A stretch of 47,600 nucleotides of DNA, from contig PFVX01000089.1 in the NCBI GenBank assembly GCA_002790835.1, positions 1 through 47,600 on the forward strand. The letters run 5' to 3'. The position numbers and the translations under genes were made by a program. The stretch comes from a bacterium CG_4_9_14_3_um_filter_65_15. Lineage in GTDB: Bacteria; Krumholzibacteriota; Krumholzibacteriia; LZORAL124-64-63. Each line of letters begins with the position of its first letter. Position 1 is the first letter of the stretch. The notes below the pieces were generated by a model. It was not told the origin of the DNA, did not search any database, and saw only the letters and a program-made list of their open reading frames with translations. Shown here one piece after another: positions 26,227-34,818 of this stretch.

Positions 26227-27578
26227 CACTTGCTCCCTTCGCCGACCAGACCGGACAAGCTGTAGGTGATTTCCAGGTGTGGGCGATCCAGGGTATCGGG
26301 CGCCGCAAAGCCCATGAAATTGAACTGCGAATAGTAGAATTCCGGGTCGATGGTGCCCTGGTCGTAGAGGGGTGCGAAATCCTCTCCCGCGGTGATCACC
26401 AGGGCCCGCTCGCCTTCGTAAACCCCGTTGGCCAGACGCTGCACCGCCTGGGTCACGTTGAAGCGGATGTCACGGTCGGTGGCGGGTTCCAAGCTGGTCT
26501 GTCCGGTGATCACGTAGACCTGGTCACCCAGATCGGTAAGGCTGAGCGTGTCGGCCGGTTCGGTAAAGGCTTCCACCGGGAGCTCGCAGACGACCAGGGA
26601 GTGGCGGTTGCCGTAACTCGTGAGGGTGTCGTTGGTCACCGACAGCACGGCCCGGTTGATGAAGGCGTTGGCCGGAAGCCCGCTGAAATCGAAACGGAAA
26701 GCTGGGTAGGAGCGCAGACCGGTCCGTACGATGAAACCGTCGCCCGGCTCCGCAGGAGCCTCCCCGATCTCATCGAAGGTACTGGAGTCCGCGTAGGGAG
26801 GAATGAGCAGGACCGCCGTCGTGTCGGCGAGCACAACCCCCTCATTGAATTCCACCTGCAGATTCGGCGCCACGATGGTTCCCACGCCGAGATCCGCGAG
26901 TTCGTTGTACCGCAGGAATTCCCGGCCGCAGAACCCCACCAGGGCCGCGTCGCTCCCGACATCCGCGGAAAGGACGAAACCCCGCTGGCCACCTTCGGCC
27001 AGCCAGCCCAGGAAATCGGATTCGAACAGGGGAATGTTGGGTTCCTTGCCGTCGGCGAAATCCCGAGGATTCCGGATCAATTCAACCGGGCTCGCGGGGG
27101 GCACGGGCCCCGGTACCGCGGTGGTGTCGAACGGAGCATCCAGTTCCTTGAAGGTGTAGTAGAAGCTCGGGGGTTCCCCGCTGGGAAAGTTTCCCCCATT
27201 CCCGTAGAAATCCAACTTGACCAGGCTCAGCTTGACGGACTTGATGTTCTCGGCGGTGAAGATCTCTTCGGGGAATTCATCGGAATACAGGTCATCGAAG
27301 GAGAAGTTGACCAGGATGGACGACGAGGTCCCGCCCTGGAACCCCAGGTACATCACCTGCTGCTGACTCACCGGGATCTTTTCGTCCTGGATTTCCAGGG
27401 CGGCGAATCCGTCGGTCTGATCTGCCTTCAGAGGCTGCACCACCAGGTCGAAACTCAGATCCTGCTGCCCCGAACCCACGGCGCTCGGATCGTCGCTGGT
27501 ACATCCGGTGGCCAGCAGCAGAAGGCCCGCCAGGATCAAGCCCGGAGCCAACAGCCTAGTCACGAGGGTTTTTGCCAT
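26226..27578 (-). CDS. Exported lipoprotein with DNRLRE-like architecture
   Basis: A 450-residue lipoprotein. The lipobox ATGC (Cys26) follows a strongly hydrophobic signal, then SxDDPSAVGSG. The body is beta-rich, and its C-terminal third looks like DNRLRE-type domains: RFNVTQAVQRLANGVYEGERALVI, then a HLEITY ending. Such domains occur in surface proteins. The ATG at 27578 was chosen because it starts the signal peptide; upstream in-frame ATGs are hidden inside exbD. It follows exbD by 19 nt and precedes the beta-barrel with overlapping stop/start. The two may form an outer-membrane pair. Confidence 0.75.
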   Translation of the reverse strand: MAKTLVTRLLAPGLILAGLLLLATGCTSDDPSAVGSGQQDLSFDLVVQPLKADQTDGFAALEIQDEKIPVSQQQVMYLGFQGGTSSSILVNFSFDDLYSDEFPEEIFTAENIKSVKLSLVKLDFYGNGGNFPSGEPPSFYYTFKELDAPFDTTAVPGPVPPASPVELIRNPRDFADGKEPNIPLFESDFLGWLAEGGQRGFVLSADVGSDAALVGFCGREFLRYNELADLGVGTIVAPNLQVEFNEGVVLADTTAVLLIPPYADSSTFDEIGEAPAEPGDGFIVRTGLRSYPAFRFDFSGLPANAFINRAVLSVTNDTLTSYGNRHSLVVCELPVEAFTEPADTLSLTDLGDQVYVITGQTSLEPATDRDIRFNVTQAVQRLANGVYEGERALVITAGEDFAPLYDQGTIDPEFYYSQFNFMGFAAPDTLDRPHLEITYSLSGLVGEGSK

Positions 27579-27597
27579 CAATCGATCGCCTTTCGCG

Positions 27598-28005
27598 TCA
27601 TTGCCCGGCAGCCCGGACGGAAATATTGAGCCGTGTAAACCCGTTTTGCCTGAGGACATCGACCAGACCGATGGCGTCCCCGTATTCCACGTGCGCATCC
27701 CCGCGCAGGACGATGGCGTCCTGTCCCGTTTCCGCCTGCAGGCGCCGCAGCACCGCGGGCAATTCCTCTCGCGTCACCTGGGCGTCGTTGACGTAGATGT
27801 CCCCCTCGCGCGTCAGGTACAGCACCGTCGGCGTGACGGGCGTATCGGTGGCGGTGGCGGCCCGCGGCAGCACGATGTTGATCGCCGGCTGATTCTTGAA
27901 GGTCGAGGAGACCATGAAGAAGATCAGCAGCAGAAACATCACATCGATCAGGGACGTGACGTTGATGATCAGACCGCGGCCCTTGCGCTGGGGCTGGAAA
28001 TCCAT
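27598..28005 (-). CDS. exbD: ExbD/TolR-type biopolymer transport protein
   Basis: A 135-residue protein with one N-terminal membrane helix that carries the essential Asp (SLIDVMFLL, Asp21), followed by a periplasmic domain. This is the ExbD/TolR plan. ExbD and ExbB form the proton channel that powers TonB or TolA. The ATG at 28005 is 2 nt after the exbB stop. The neighbouring tonB supports ExbD rather than TolR. Confidence 0.93.
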   Translation of the reverse strand: MDFQPQRKGRGLIINVTSLIDVMFLLLIFFMVSSTFKNQPAINIVLPRAATATDTPVTPTVLYLTREGDIYVNDAQVTREELPAVLRRLQAETGQDAIVLRGDAHVEYGDAIGLVDVLRQNGFTRLNISVRAAGQ

Positions 28006-28007
28006 GC

Positions 28008-28649
28008 TCAGACAACTCCAGCGGACTTGGAATTCCCGACGGGGCCCTGCCTGATGCGCAGGGTATCAAGCACCTTGGCTGCGTAGAATTCCAGTTCGAA
28101 GATGATATTCTCCGCCCGACCGTTCAACCAGTTATATGCCACGAGGCTGGGGATACCCACGATCAAACCCGCAGCGGTCGTCACCATGGCCTCGCTGATC
28201 CCGCCCGAAAGGGTCTCCGGGTTGCCGAGCCCCGCAGCGGAAATGGTGGTGAACACGCGGATCATACCCAGCACCGTGCCCAGCAGGCCGAGCAAGGGGG
28301 CAACCGCGGCCACGGTCTCCAGGATCCCCAGTCGGCGCACCAGGCGCACGCCCTCCTGGCGACCGGCCTCCTGGATCACGTCGCGGATGATGGTCCAGTC
28401 GCTGTCGGCGTGGTCAAGACCCGTCATGACGATGTTGGCAAAGGGGCCGGGGCGACGCTTGCAGATCGCCCGGGCGACTTCCAGGTCCCGCCCCACGGCG
28501 AGGGTCTCCACGGCCTCGGCGATCTCCGGCACCACGATGTGCCGGGCGCGCAGGACGTAGATACGTTCCAGCATGATGGCGATCCCCGTGAACGAAGCCA
28601 GGGCGATGGGCACCATCATGTAGCGGCCGGCAAGAATCATTTCCCACAT
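28008..28649 (-). CDS. exbB: ExbB/TolQ/MotA-type proton channel protein
   Basis: A 213-residue MotA/TolQ/ExbB-family membrane protein with an N-terminal helix (about 7-28) and two C-terminal helices. It contains GILETVAAVAPLLGLLGTVLGM (in two pieces, residues about 105-127) and the SEAMVTTAAGLIVGIP motif, both family signatures. It forms the pentameric proton channel with ExbD dimers. The ATG at 28649 follows GGAGG. It lies 48 nt after tonB. Confidence 0.94.
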   Translation of the reverse strand: MWEMILAGRYMMVPIALASFTGIAIMLERIYVLRARHIVVPEIAEAVETLAVGRDLEVARAICKRRPGPFANIVMTGLDHADSDWTIIRDVIQEAGRQEGVRLVRRLGILETVAAVAPLLGLLGTVLGMIRVFTTISAAGLGNPETLSGGISEAMVTTAAGLIVGIPSLVAYNWLNGRAENIIFELEFYAAKVLDTLRIRQGPVGNSKSAGVV

Positions 28650-28697
28650 GGACGGATCAACCTCCGATTCGGCCCGCCCCAGCGGACCGTGCTGTGT

Positions 28698-29780
28698 TTA
28701 GCGCTGCAGCGCAGGATAGTAGAGTCCCAGGATGATCACAAGATTCTCCTCGGGGAAGGTCGGCGGCAGAGGCGCGTAAGGAGCGAAGGCGCGCAGCGCG
28801 GCCTCCGAAGCCTCGTGCAGCGACTCGTGCCCTTCGGTTTCCTGGACGTCCAGCGAGGCGACGGTACCGTCCTTGCGCACCACCAGCTTGATCACCGTGT
28901 GTCCCTGCAGGATGCCCAGGCGATAGGCATAGGGCGGAACCCAGTGCCGGTAGAGTTCGTTGGTGAACCGGTGCATCCACGGAGCGTAATCCCATTCATA
29001 GGTGTTGAGGCTGAAGTCCCCGTCGACGGCCACACCGGAAGTCACCTTCCCCTTGGCGGCCTGGTCGAAATCGAAGCCCCGGTCCCCGTCCGAGCCCTGC
29101 CGCCCCTGCTTGAGGATGGAGGGCTGCTCCTGTCGCCACCACCGATCCAGTTCCGAGGTCGGCGCCTGAGGATCCCCCGTTCGGGATTGCCGATCGGAAT
29201 CCCGGGCCTCCTGCTGTCCGGGACGCGGCTCGGCCAGGGCCCAGGTGCCCTCGCCCCGGGCATCGTCGCTCATCGTTTCCCGAGGCGCATTTTCGGCGGT
29301 TCCGGTGGTGGGGTCATCCTGCCTCACGCCCGACGACGGCGGAGGGGACGGGGGCACCGCATCGGTGGTCTGGATCCCGGGATCGCCGGCGAGATCTTCC
29401 TTCCGGATCTGCACCTGGTCGCTGATCCATTCCTTTTCGGCCGATGGCTGGTCCGCGTCACCGCCCAGGACGTTGTCCGCGGCCAAGGCGTGGTGCATGG
29501 CCAGGTATTCCGCCTGGTCCGGTGGCGTCTCGCTGGCCAGGCGGTCGGGGATCTCGGTATATTTTCGCGGCAGTTCCATGTTGTGCGCCGATTGGTCTTC
29601 GGCCGGCATCAGGAAAACTTCCACCGCATCATCAGGCGCCGCCAGGGCCGCAGGATCGATCTCGGGAAACAGGGGAATGCGCCAAGTCGCCGCAGCCAAC
29701 ACCAAGTGCAGCAGCAGAGACGCGGCGAAGGCACCCTGAATGATCCGTCGTTCCTGCACAGAAGTCGCTTTCCGGGGCAC
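28698..29780 (-). CDS. tonB: TonB family energy-transducing protein
   Basis: A 360-residue TonB-like protein: an N-terminal membrane helix (about 17-33, ASLLLHLVLAAATW with the SxxxH motif of TonB), a long acidic/polar periplasmic spacer, and a C-terminal TonB domain (about 255-360) with WVPPYAYRLGILQGHTVIKLVV-type start, GTV and LPPTFP. The spacer is rich in Asp, Gln and Ser rather than the Pro-Lys/Glu-Pro repeats of classic TonB. It has a GTG start at 29780. It is the first gene of the operon, divergent from murB. Confidence 0.88.
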   Translation of the reverse strand: MPRKATSVQERRIIQGAFAASLLLHLVLAAATWRIPLFPEIDPAALAAPDDAVEVFLMPAEDQSAHNMELPRKYTEIPDRLASETPPDQAEYLAMHHALAADNVLGGDADQPSAEKEWISDQVQIRKEDLAGDPGIQTTDAVPPSPPPSSGVRQDDPTTGTAENAPRETMSDDARGEGTWALAEPRPGQQEARDSDRQSRTGDPQAPTSELDRWWRQEQPSILKQGRQGSDGDRGFDFDQAAKGKVTSGVAVDGDFSLNTYEWDYAPWMHRFTNELYRHWVPPYAYRLGILQGHTVIKLVVRKDGTVASLDVQETEGHESLHEASEAALRAFAPYAPLPPTFPEENLVIILGLYYPALQR

Positions 29781-29861
29781 GGCGCCAACGACGTCCGGGC
29801 ACCTTTACCCCGGCCACAAGTTACCGCACGGCAGCCCCGTTGCCAAACCCCTCGACCCGGG

Positions 29862-29890
29862 TTGACGCCGGCGATCGAGTGTTCCATTGT
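29862..29890 (+). promoter_or_regulatory. Predicted promoter of murB
   Basis: TTGACG and CATTGT are spaced 17 nt apart, about 31 nt upstream of the murB ATG. The -10 element is weak, but a similar xATTGT appears in the histone promoter. The opposite strand of this intergenic region must hold the tonB promoter, which I could not define. Confidence 0.5.
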
Positions 29891-29920
29891 GACGGAAACC
29901 CGAAAGGCGAACCTGAGCTC

Positions 29921-30856
29921 ATGACCGCCGATACGCCCTTCATCCCGGACTTGCCTCCCGATTTGGCTCCGCTGACACGTCGGCAAGTGCCTCTGCGGGA
30001 CCTGACGACTCTCCGGGTTGGCGGCCCAGCCGGTCTGGTGTGCCGCCTGACAACACCGGAAGCCGCGCTACGGTTCCACCGCTGGGTGGAAAATTCCGGC
30101 CTACCTTTCTACATCCTCGGCGCCGGCAGCAACGTCCTCGCCCCGGACGATGGTTTCGCGGGCGTGATCCTCAAGGTCGAGACTTCCGATTTCTCCGTGA
30201 CCGGAAATCTCGTCACTGCCGGGGCCGGTCTGGACTTCGACTCGCTCATCGCGCAAAGCCTGAACGCCGGCCTGGTGGGATTGGAATTCGCCTCCGGCAT
30301 TCCCGGCACCCTCGGCGGAGCCGTCATGGGCAACGCCGGATGTTACGGCCACGAAATCGGCGAATTCGTCCGGACGGCACGCCTGTTGACCCCCGAAGGC
30401 CACATCGAGGAAGTCGGCGCCGATGAATTCGGGTTCGCCTACCGCCTCACCCAGCTGCGCGAGACGGGCGCGGTGCTGCTCGACGTCACCCTGGCCATGT
30501 GCGCGGGCGACGGGGACCAGGCCATGGCGGTGCGGCACGAACGCATCGCCGACCGGCGCGCCAAGCATCCGGTCGACCAGGCGTGCGCCGGAAGCTGGTT
30601 CCGCAACCTACCCGCCGCCTCCCCCGACGACCGTCGCCAGGCGGCGGGCCGTCTGCTGGAGGCCGCCGGCGCCAAGGCGATGCACGAGGGCGACGCCCGG
30701 GTATTCGAGCGACACGCCAACATCATCGTCAACGCGGGCCGGGCCACCAGCGATCAGATTTCCCGTCTCGCCGCGCGCATGCAGGCGGCCGTCCGGGACC
30801 GGTTCAAGGTGGAATTGGTGGAGGAAGTCCGCCGGTTACCCCAAAACCCGGCCTGA
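29921..30856 (+). CDS. murB: UDP-N-acetylenolpyruvoylglucosamine reductase
   Basis: MurB reduces UDP-GlcNAc-enolpyruvate to UDP-MurNAc, an early peptidoglycan step, using FAD and NADPH. The 311-residue product has the FAD-binding stretch ILGAGSNVLAPDDGFAG, GLEFASGIPGTLGGAVMGNAGCYG and the catalytic region CAGSWFRNLP, where the Ser of the active site is present. FERHANIIVNAG follows. The spacing and the GSWFRN motif fit the shorter type II enzymes. The ATG at 29921 starts the conserved part; longer in-frame starts precede the promoter. Its 3' end is convergent with the FG-GAP gene, 6 nt apart. Confidence 0.95.
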   Translation: MTADTPFIPDLPPDLAPLTRRQVPLRDLTTLRVGGPAGLVCRLTTPEAALRFHRWVENSGLPFYILGAGSNVLAPDDGFAGVILKVETSDFSVTGNLVTAGAGLDFDSLIAQSLNAGLVGLEFASGIPGTLGGAVMGNAGCYGHEIGEFVRTARLLTPEGHIEEVGADEFGFAYRLTQLRETGAVLLDVTLAMCAGDGDQAMAVRHERIADRRAKHPVDQACAGSWFRNLPAASPDDRRQAAGRLLEAAGAKAMHEGDARVFERHANIIVNAGRATSDQISRLAARMQAAVRDRFKVELVEEVRRLPQNPA

Positions 30857-30862
30857 CGGGGT

Positions 30863-33658
30863 TCAGCGGGCCAGCACGACCTTGGCGGAAAGGCGGGCGC
30901 CCTCGGTCGCGCCGTGGATGACGTAGACCCCTGACGGCGCGGGTCCCTGTGCCGTCTCTCCCCGCCAGGTCAGGTCCAACCTTCCGACGGGAGTCACAGC
31001 GCGGTAGAGCTCATGCACCAGGCGGCCGCGCACGTCGTACACGCCCACCGCAACCTGCCCGGGCCGCTTGACGTCGAGGCTGAACTGCAGGACCGGATTG
31101 AAGGGATTGGGTCGCGGGAGACCCGACCAGGCCAGCGCCGGAGCACCGGCCACCGGGGCGGTCTTGCCACAGGGATCATCCCAAACCTTTTCCAGCGTTT
31201 CGGCGTCCCCCCCTGTGCCCAGGGTCAGACGCAGCCGGAAGGGCGCGGTCGGGGTCCCGGCGACACTTGTTGCCGGGAAACCGGGATCCGGATCCCACAG
31301 CCAACGGCCGCGATCGTAGGCCATGTCTCCGTCCACCGACCAGCCCGGACCCGCCAATCCCGACCAGACGACGTTTCCGTCCCGGACCAGGGCCCCGGCC
31401 AAGGACCATGAGCCCGGTCGGTCCGGGGAAACAATCAAACGTGGGCCGGCCGTCGAACAGGAAAACTCCAGCGCCTGGGGAGTGACGGCCACCAGATTCC
31501 GAAAACCGTTCAGCAAGGTCATGCCCAAGCGGAACTCCCCGTCGAGGGCCAGGATATCCCCCCGATTGTCGTCGTTGAACAAGCCGGTGGCGAGGGTCGC
31601 GATGTCAGGCCCGAAGGCGTAGGAGAAGGTGGTCGCCCCGGAAAACCCCGCCTGGGGAATCACCACCGCCGTGGCGCCGAGTTCACGCTGGTTCGCCAGG
31701 ATGTCCTGCCGGCCATCATCCGAAACATCGGCCACCTCCAGGGATGAGACCGCACCGTCGAGGGAATACCCCGACAAGCGGGCCACCAGATGGCCCGCAC
31801 CGTCGTTCTCGAAAAAGGACAGCGTCCGCTCACCGTTGTTGGCCACCACCAGGTCTTCATCCAGGTCTCCGTCGAAGTCGCCGACGGTCAGCAGGGCCGG
31901 TCTGCTCCCTGCGGGGATGGAAGTCGTGTTGCCGAAATTCCTGCCGTTGGTGTTCTCCATCCACCAGCTCTGGCTGAGTCCGTCGACAAAGACGAGTTCC
32001 CTGTCATCATCTCCGTCGAGGTCGAGGCTGGTCGCCGCCGTGGGGACGGCCATGGTCGGAAAGACGAGCGGATCCGCAAAGCGCCCCTCACCCAGGCCGA
32101 AAACCAGGTTCACCTCGCTGAGGCCGTTCTTCAGGTAGACCAGATCCCCGTGTCCGTCCCCGTCCATGTCCGCAGCCAGGAGTTGACGGATACCGCCCCC
32201 GCTGGCAATGGTGTCCAGGGCATTGAGCACCCCATTGCGGGAAAGGTCGAAGGTGATGATCCGGCTCCCCACCGGATCGCTCACGGCCACGGGTTCTCCA
32301 CCGGAAACCAACTCCCCCAGGCCGACCATCTGGCCGGGAGGGAAGCCCAGATCCATCGACGTGGGCAGGACGGCAAAAACTCCGTCGATCAAAGCCGGGA
32401 AGAGATCAATCCGGGAGCTCAGGCTGGACACGACCACGGCGTCGGGACGGCCGCCACCATCGGTGTCGATGAGGGATAGGCCGAGGGGATCGCCCTGGAG
32501 TACCGAAACCGGATAGGTCCAGAAAAGGCGACTCGGATCCCCGTAGAGGACCGTGATTCCGGGCGCCTCTCCCACGCAGGTCACATCGAAGCGCCCGTCC
32601 CCGCTCAGGTCATGCAGCAGGAAGTCCACGGGACGGCAGCCGGAGTAGTAGGCGCCGGCCGGCGACCAGACACCGGAGGACAGGACCTGCATCTCCACGA
32701 CTCCTCGCGCCATGTTTCCCGTGAGCAGGGCGGTCCGGCCGTCCAGCAAATGGTCCAGCTTCAGGGCGTCAACCGGGAGATCGAGGACGATCTGATCCCG
32801 GTCCAGGTATGACCCGGAAGTGAAGGTGAACACGTGGGCGGCGGGCTGCTCGGCAGCACCGACCACCAGTTCCACGGGAGCAGCTCCGTCGATATCGAAA
32901 ACCGCCAGCGGCCCCGGTGGGGTGCCCAGGTCCAGCGTTGTCTCCAGATGAAAATGACCGGAACCGTCCTGGACCAGAACCCCCACGTCCCGGGACAGGA
33001 ATCCGCTCTGGGAAAGGTAGATTTCCTCCAACCCATCACCGTCGAGATCCCCCACTCCGACGGAACCTGGACCGTCCCCAACGGGCACCTCCTGGCGAAT
33101 GGACCATTGCCCGGAGCCATGGCCCAGGACCACAACGCGATCCAACCCCGGCAGGGAGACCACCAGACCCGGGTCGGCCGTCACACCCAGGGCCACCTCC
33201 CGCACGCGACCGGGGTCCTCGGGGAGATCGAGGGACTCCTCCACCATGAAGTAGGGCAAGGTCGGTTGGACGGTGAGAAAGTCCAACCGGTCCGGATTGG
33301 CCATGGCCGCCACCAGTCCCCCCGCTCCCAAACGGAGCGGGTCCGGGATCAGGTCCATGGCGAGTCCCCCGGCCTCGAACCGGTTCAACAAGCCGATGGT
33401 GCCGGTCTGGACCCGGAACTGGGCCAGGTCCAGGAAACCATCCGCCGTCCCGATCACCAGGTAGCGGTCGGCATCGGCAAAACCGGTCACCCTGCTGCAG
33501 CTGATTGTCGTGGTATCCAGATCCACGATGGCCGGCCCGGGGAAATCGACTCCCTGAGCCCGCACGTGCGTCCCGGCCAACAGGCACCCCGACACGGCAA
33601 GGATGACACCCAGCCGCCCGGGCGCGGGAACGGGACCAAAACGGGATCCGCAGGGCAT
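30863..33658 (-). CDS. Secreted FG-GAP/VCBS repeat protein with FlgD-like C-terminal tail
   Basis: A 931-residue exported protein of unknown function. A signal peptide ends near AGTHVRAQ. Repeated calcium-binding-like motifs occur along the protein, such as DLDGDGLEEIYLS, DMDGDGHGDLVYL, DLDGDDDRELVFVDG and DFDGDLDEDLVV, typical of FG-GAP beta-propellers. The C-terminus (about 850-931) is a FlgD-Ig-like module beginning RPNPFNP with VGVYDVRGRLVHEL, and ends in KVVLAR. Such tails occur on secreted FCB-group proteins. The start is uncertain: the ATG at 33658 starts the signal peptide, but a TTG at 33670 has the better ribosome site (GAAAGG). Confidence 0.82.
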   Translation of the reverse strand: MPCGSRFGPVPAPGRLGVILAVSGCLLAGTHVRAQGVDFPGPAIVDLDTTTISCSRVTGFADADRYLVIGTADGFLDLAQFRVQTGTIGLLNRFEAGGLAMDLIPDPLRLGAGGLVAAMANPDRLDFLTVQPTLPYFMVEESLDLPEDPGRVREVALGVTADPGLVVSLPGLDRVVVLGHGSGQWSIRQEVPVGDGPGSVGVGDLDGDGLEEIYLSQSGFLSRDVGVLVQDGSGHFHLETTLDLGTPPGPLAVFDIDGAAPVELVVGAAEQPAAHVFTFTSGSYLDRDQIVLDLPVDALKLDHLLDGRTALLTGNMARGVVEMQVLSSGVWSPAGAYYSGCRPVDFLLHDLSGDGRFDVTCVGEAPGITVLYGDPSRLFWTYPVSVLQGDPLGLSLIDTDGGGRPDAVVVSSLSSRIDLFPALIDGVFAVLPTSMDLGFPPGQMVGLGELVSGGEPVAVSDPVGSRIITFDLSRNGVLNALDTIASGGGIRQLLAADMDGDGHGDLVYLKNGLSEVNLVFGLGEGRFADPLVFPTMAVPTAATSLDLDGDDDRELVFVDGLSQSWWMENTNGRNFGNTTSIPAGSRPALLTVGDFDGDLDEDLVVANNGERTLSFFENDGAGHLVARLSGYSLDGAVSSLEVADVSDDGRQDILANQRELGATAVVIPQAGFSGATTFSYAFGPDIATLATGLFNDDNRGDILALDGEFRLGMTLLNGFRNLVAVTPQALEFSCSTAGPRLIVSPDRPGSWSLAGALVRDGNVVWSGLAGPGWSVDGDMAYDRGRWLWDPDPGFPATSVAGTPTAPFRLRLTLGTGGDAETLEKVWDDPCGKTAPVAGAPALAWSGLPRPNPFNPVLQFSLDVKRPGQVAVGVYDVRGRLVHELYRAVTPVGRLDLTWRGETAQGPAPSGVYVIHGATEGARLSAKVVLAR

Positions 33659-33716
33659 ACCGGATTGCAAGTGGTTGATCCTTTCAGGGATGACGCGCTG
33701 GCCGGGGTCCAACGGA

Positions 33717-33745
33717 AATATACGGATTTGGTCCTGGGCGGCCAA
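33717..33745 (-). promoter_or_regulatory. Predicted promoter of the FG-GAP protein gene
   Basis: The minus strand has TTGGCC and TATATT with 17-nt spacing. Transcription would start near 33709, about 50 nt before the ATG, which rules out the longer in-frame start at 33745. Confidence 0.65.
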
Positions 33746-33789
33746 TATCCCCCGCCGGACCTCTTGGCCAGGGGAGAACGGGTTAGGGG

Positions 33790-33818
33790 TTGAATCTGGG
33801 CTGCCGCCACCTTAAATT
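33790..33818 (+). promoter_or_regulatory. Predicted promoter of the 33888 outer-membrane gene
   Basis: TTGAAT and TAAATT are spaced 17 nt apart on the plus strand, roughly 70 nt upstream of the ATG at 33888. It is divergent from the promoter at 33717-33745. Confidence 0.5.
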
Positions 33819-33887
33819 GTCATTATCGATGCCTGATGGCCGCATCCCCGCATTCCCCGGGTCCACCCCGGACAGGAGTCGAAGTTC

Positions 33888-34811
33888 ATGTCCCACAAGT
33901 TGCTGACTTTCATCGTTGCCGGATTGTGCCTTATGGCCGGCTTGCCTGCCTTGGCCCAGGATAAGGGATCAACCGAGATTTTTCATCTGTTACGGAATGA
34001 GGACCTGGCCAAAAAGGCCCAGGCTGAGAAGGAGGTTGCCGCCAAGGCCTGGGAGCCCCACCTGCAGCCGGGGAAAATCCAGTTTGGACTTTCTCTCGGC
34101 CGGCTTGATCTGAACCAGTCGGTGTTCAATCAGGAACAGATCATCTACAAGTTCAACGACGAGGCGACCTACTGGGGCGATGTGGACATCAACGGCGGCA
34201 CCGCCTTCAACCCCGTCTTCCATCTGGGTTACAGCCTGAACCGCTGGCTCACCGTCGAGACCCTGGGCGGACTCTCCTTCTCCGAATACAAAACGACCAT
34301 CACCAACCGCCACCGGCGGGAGAACGACACCGGCTCCACGGTGGATTTCGATGAGCCCCCCCTGGGAGAATACGACGCCGAAGCGCGTTCCCTGCTGGCT
34401 GTTCAGTTCGGTGTCAACGCCGTGGTCTACCCCCTTGCCATCAAGGGCGAGGGCCGCGGCCGCTTCCACCCCTATGTGACCGCCGGGATCGGACGCACCT
34501 GGTATGACATGAACAGCAATTACAACAATGGATCCACCGGGTCCAACGACATGAACTTCGGCGGGGGGATCCGCATCCTGGCTGACCGCACCATCAGCAT
34601 CCGCCTCGAAGCGGTTCTGCACACCAACACCCTGCAGTGGGAACCGGATGACAACTTCCTGGTCTTGAACGATGGTTCCCAGCCGGTGCCGCTCGAGGAA
34701 TTTCCCATTGACCCCGAGACCAGGTCCTTCACGGAGCAGATGGTCACCAGTTACAATTCCGTCGACATGAGCACGCTGAACATGTCCCTGGGCTTTCAGG
34801 GATCGTTCTGA
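33888..34811 (+). CDS. Outer-membrane beta-barrel protein
   Basis: A 307-residue protein: signal peptide (hydrophobic LLTFIVAGLCLMAGLPALA, cleaved after about residue 23), a short charged linker with a coiled-coil look (KKAQAEKEVAAK), then amphipathic strands and a C-terminal strand ending GFQGSF with a terminal Phe, the pattern recognised by the BAM machinery. This resembles OmpA/OmpW-like small barrels. The ATG at 33888 follows CAGGAG. No function can be read from the sequence. It ends convergently with comM, 7 nt apart. Confidence 0.8.
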   Translation: MSHKLLTFIVAGLCLMAGLPALAQDKGSTEIFHLLRNEDLAKKAQAEKEVAAKAWEPHLQPGKIQFGLSLGRLDLNQSVFNQEQIIYKFNDEATYWGDVDINGGTAFNPVFHLGYSLNRWLTVETLGGLSFSEYKTTITNRHRRENDTGSTVDFDEPPLGEYDAEARSLLAVQFGVNAVVYPLAIKGEGRGRFHPYVTAGIGRTWYDMNSNYNNGSTGSNDMNFGGGIRILADRTISIRLEAVLHTNTLQWEPDDNFLVLNDGSQPVPLEEFPIDPETRSFTEQMVTSYNSVDMSTLNMSLGFQGSF

Positions 34812-34818
34812 GGCCTCT

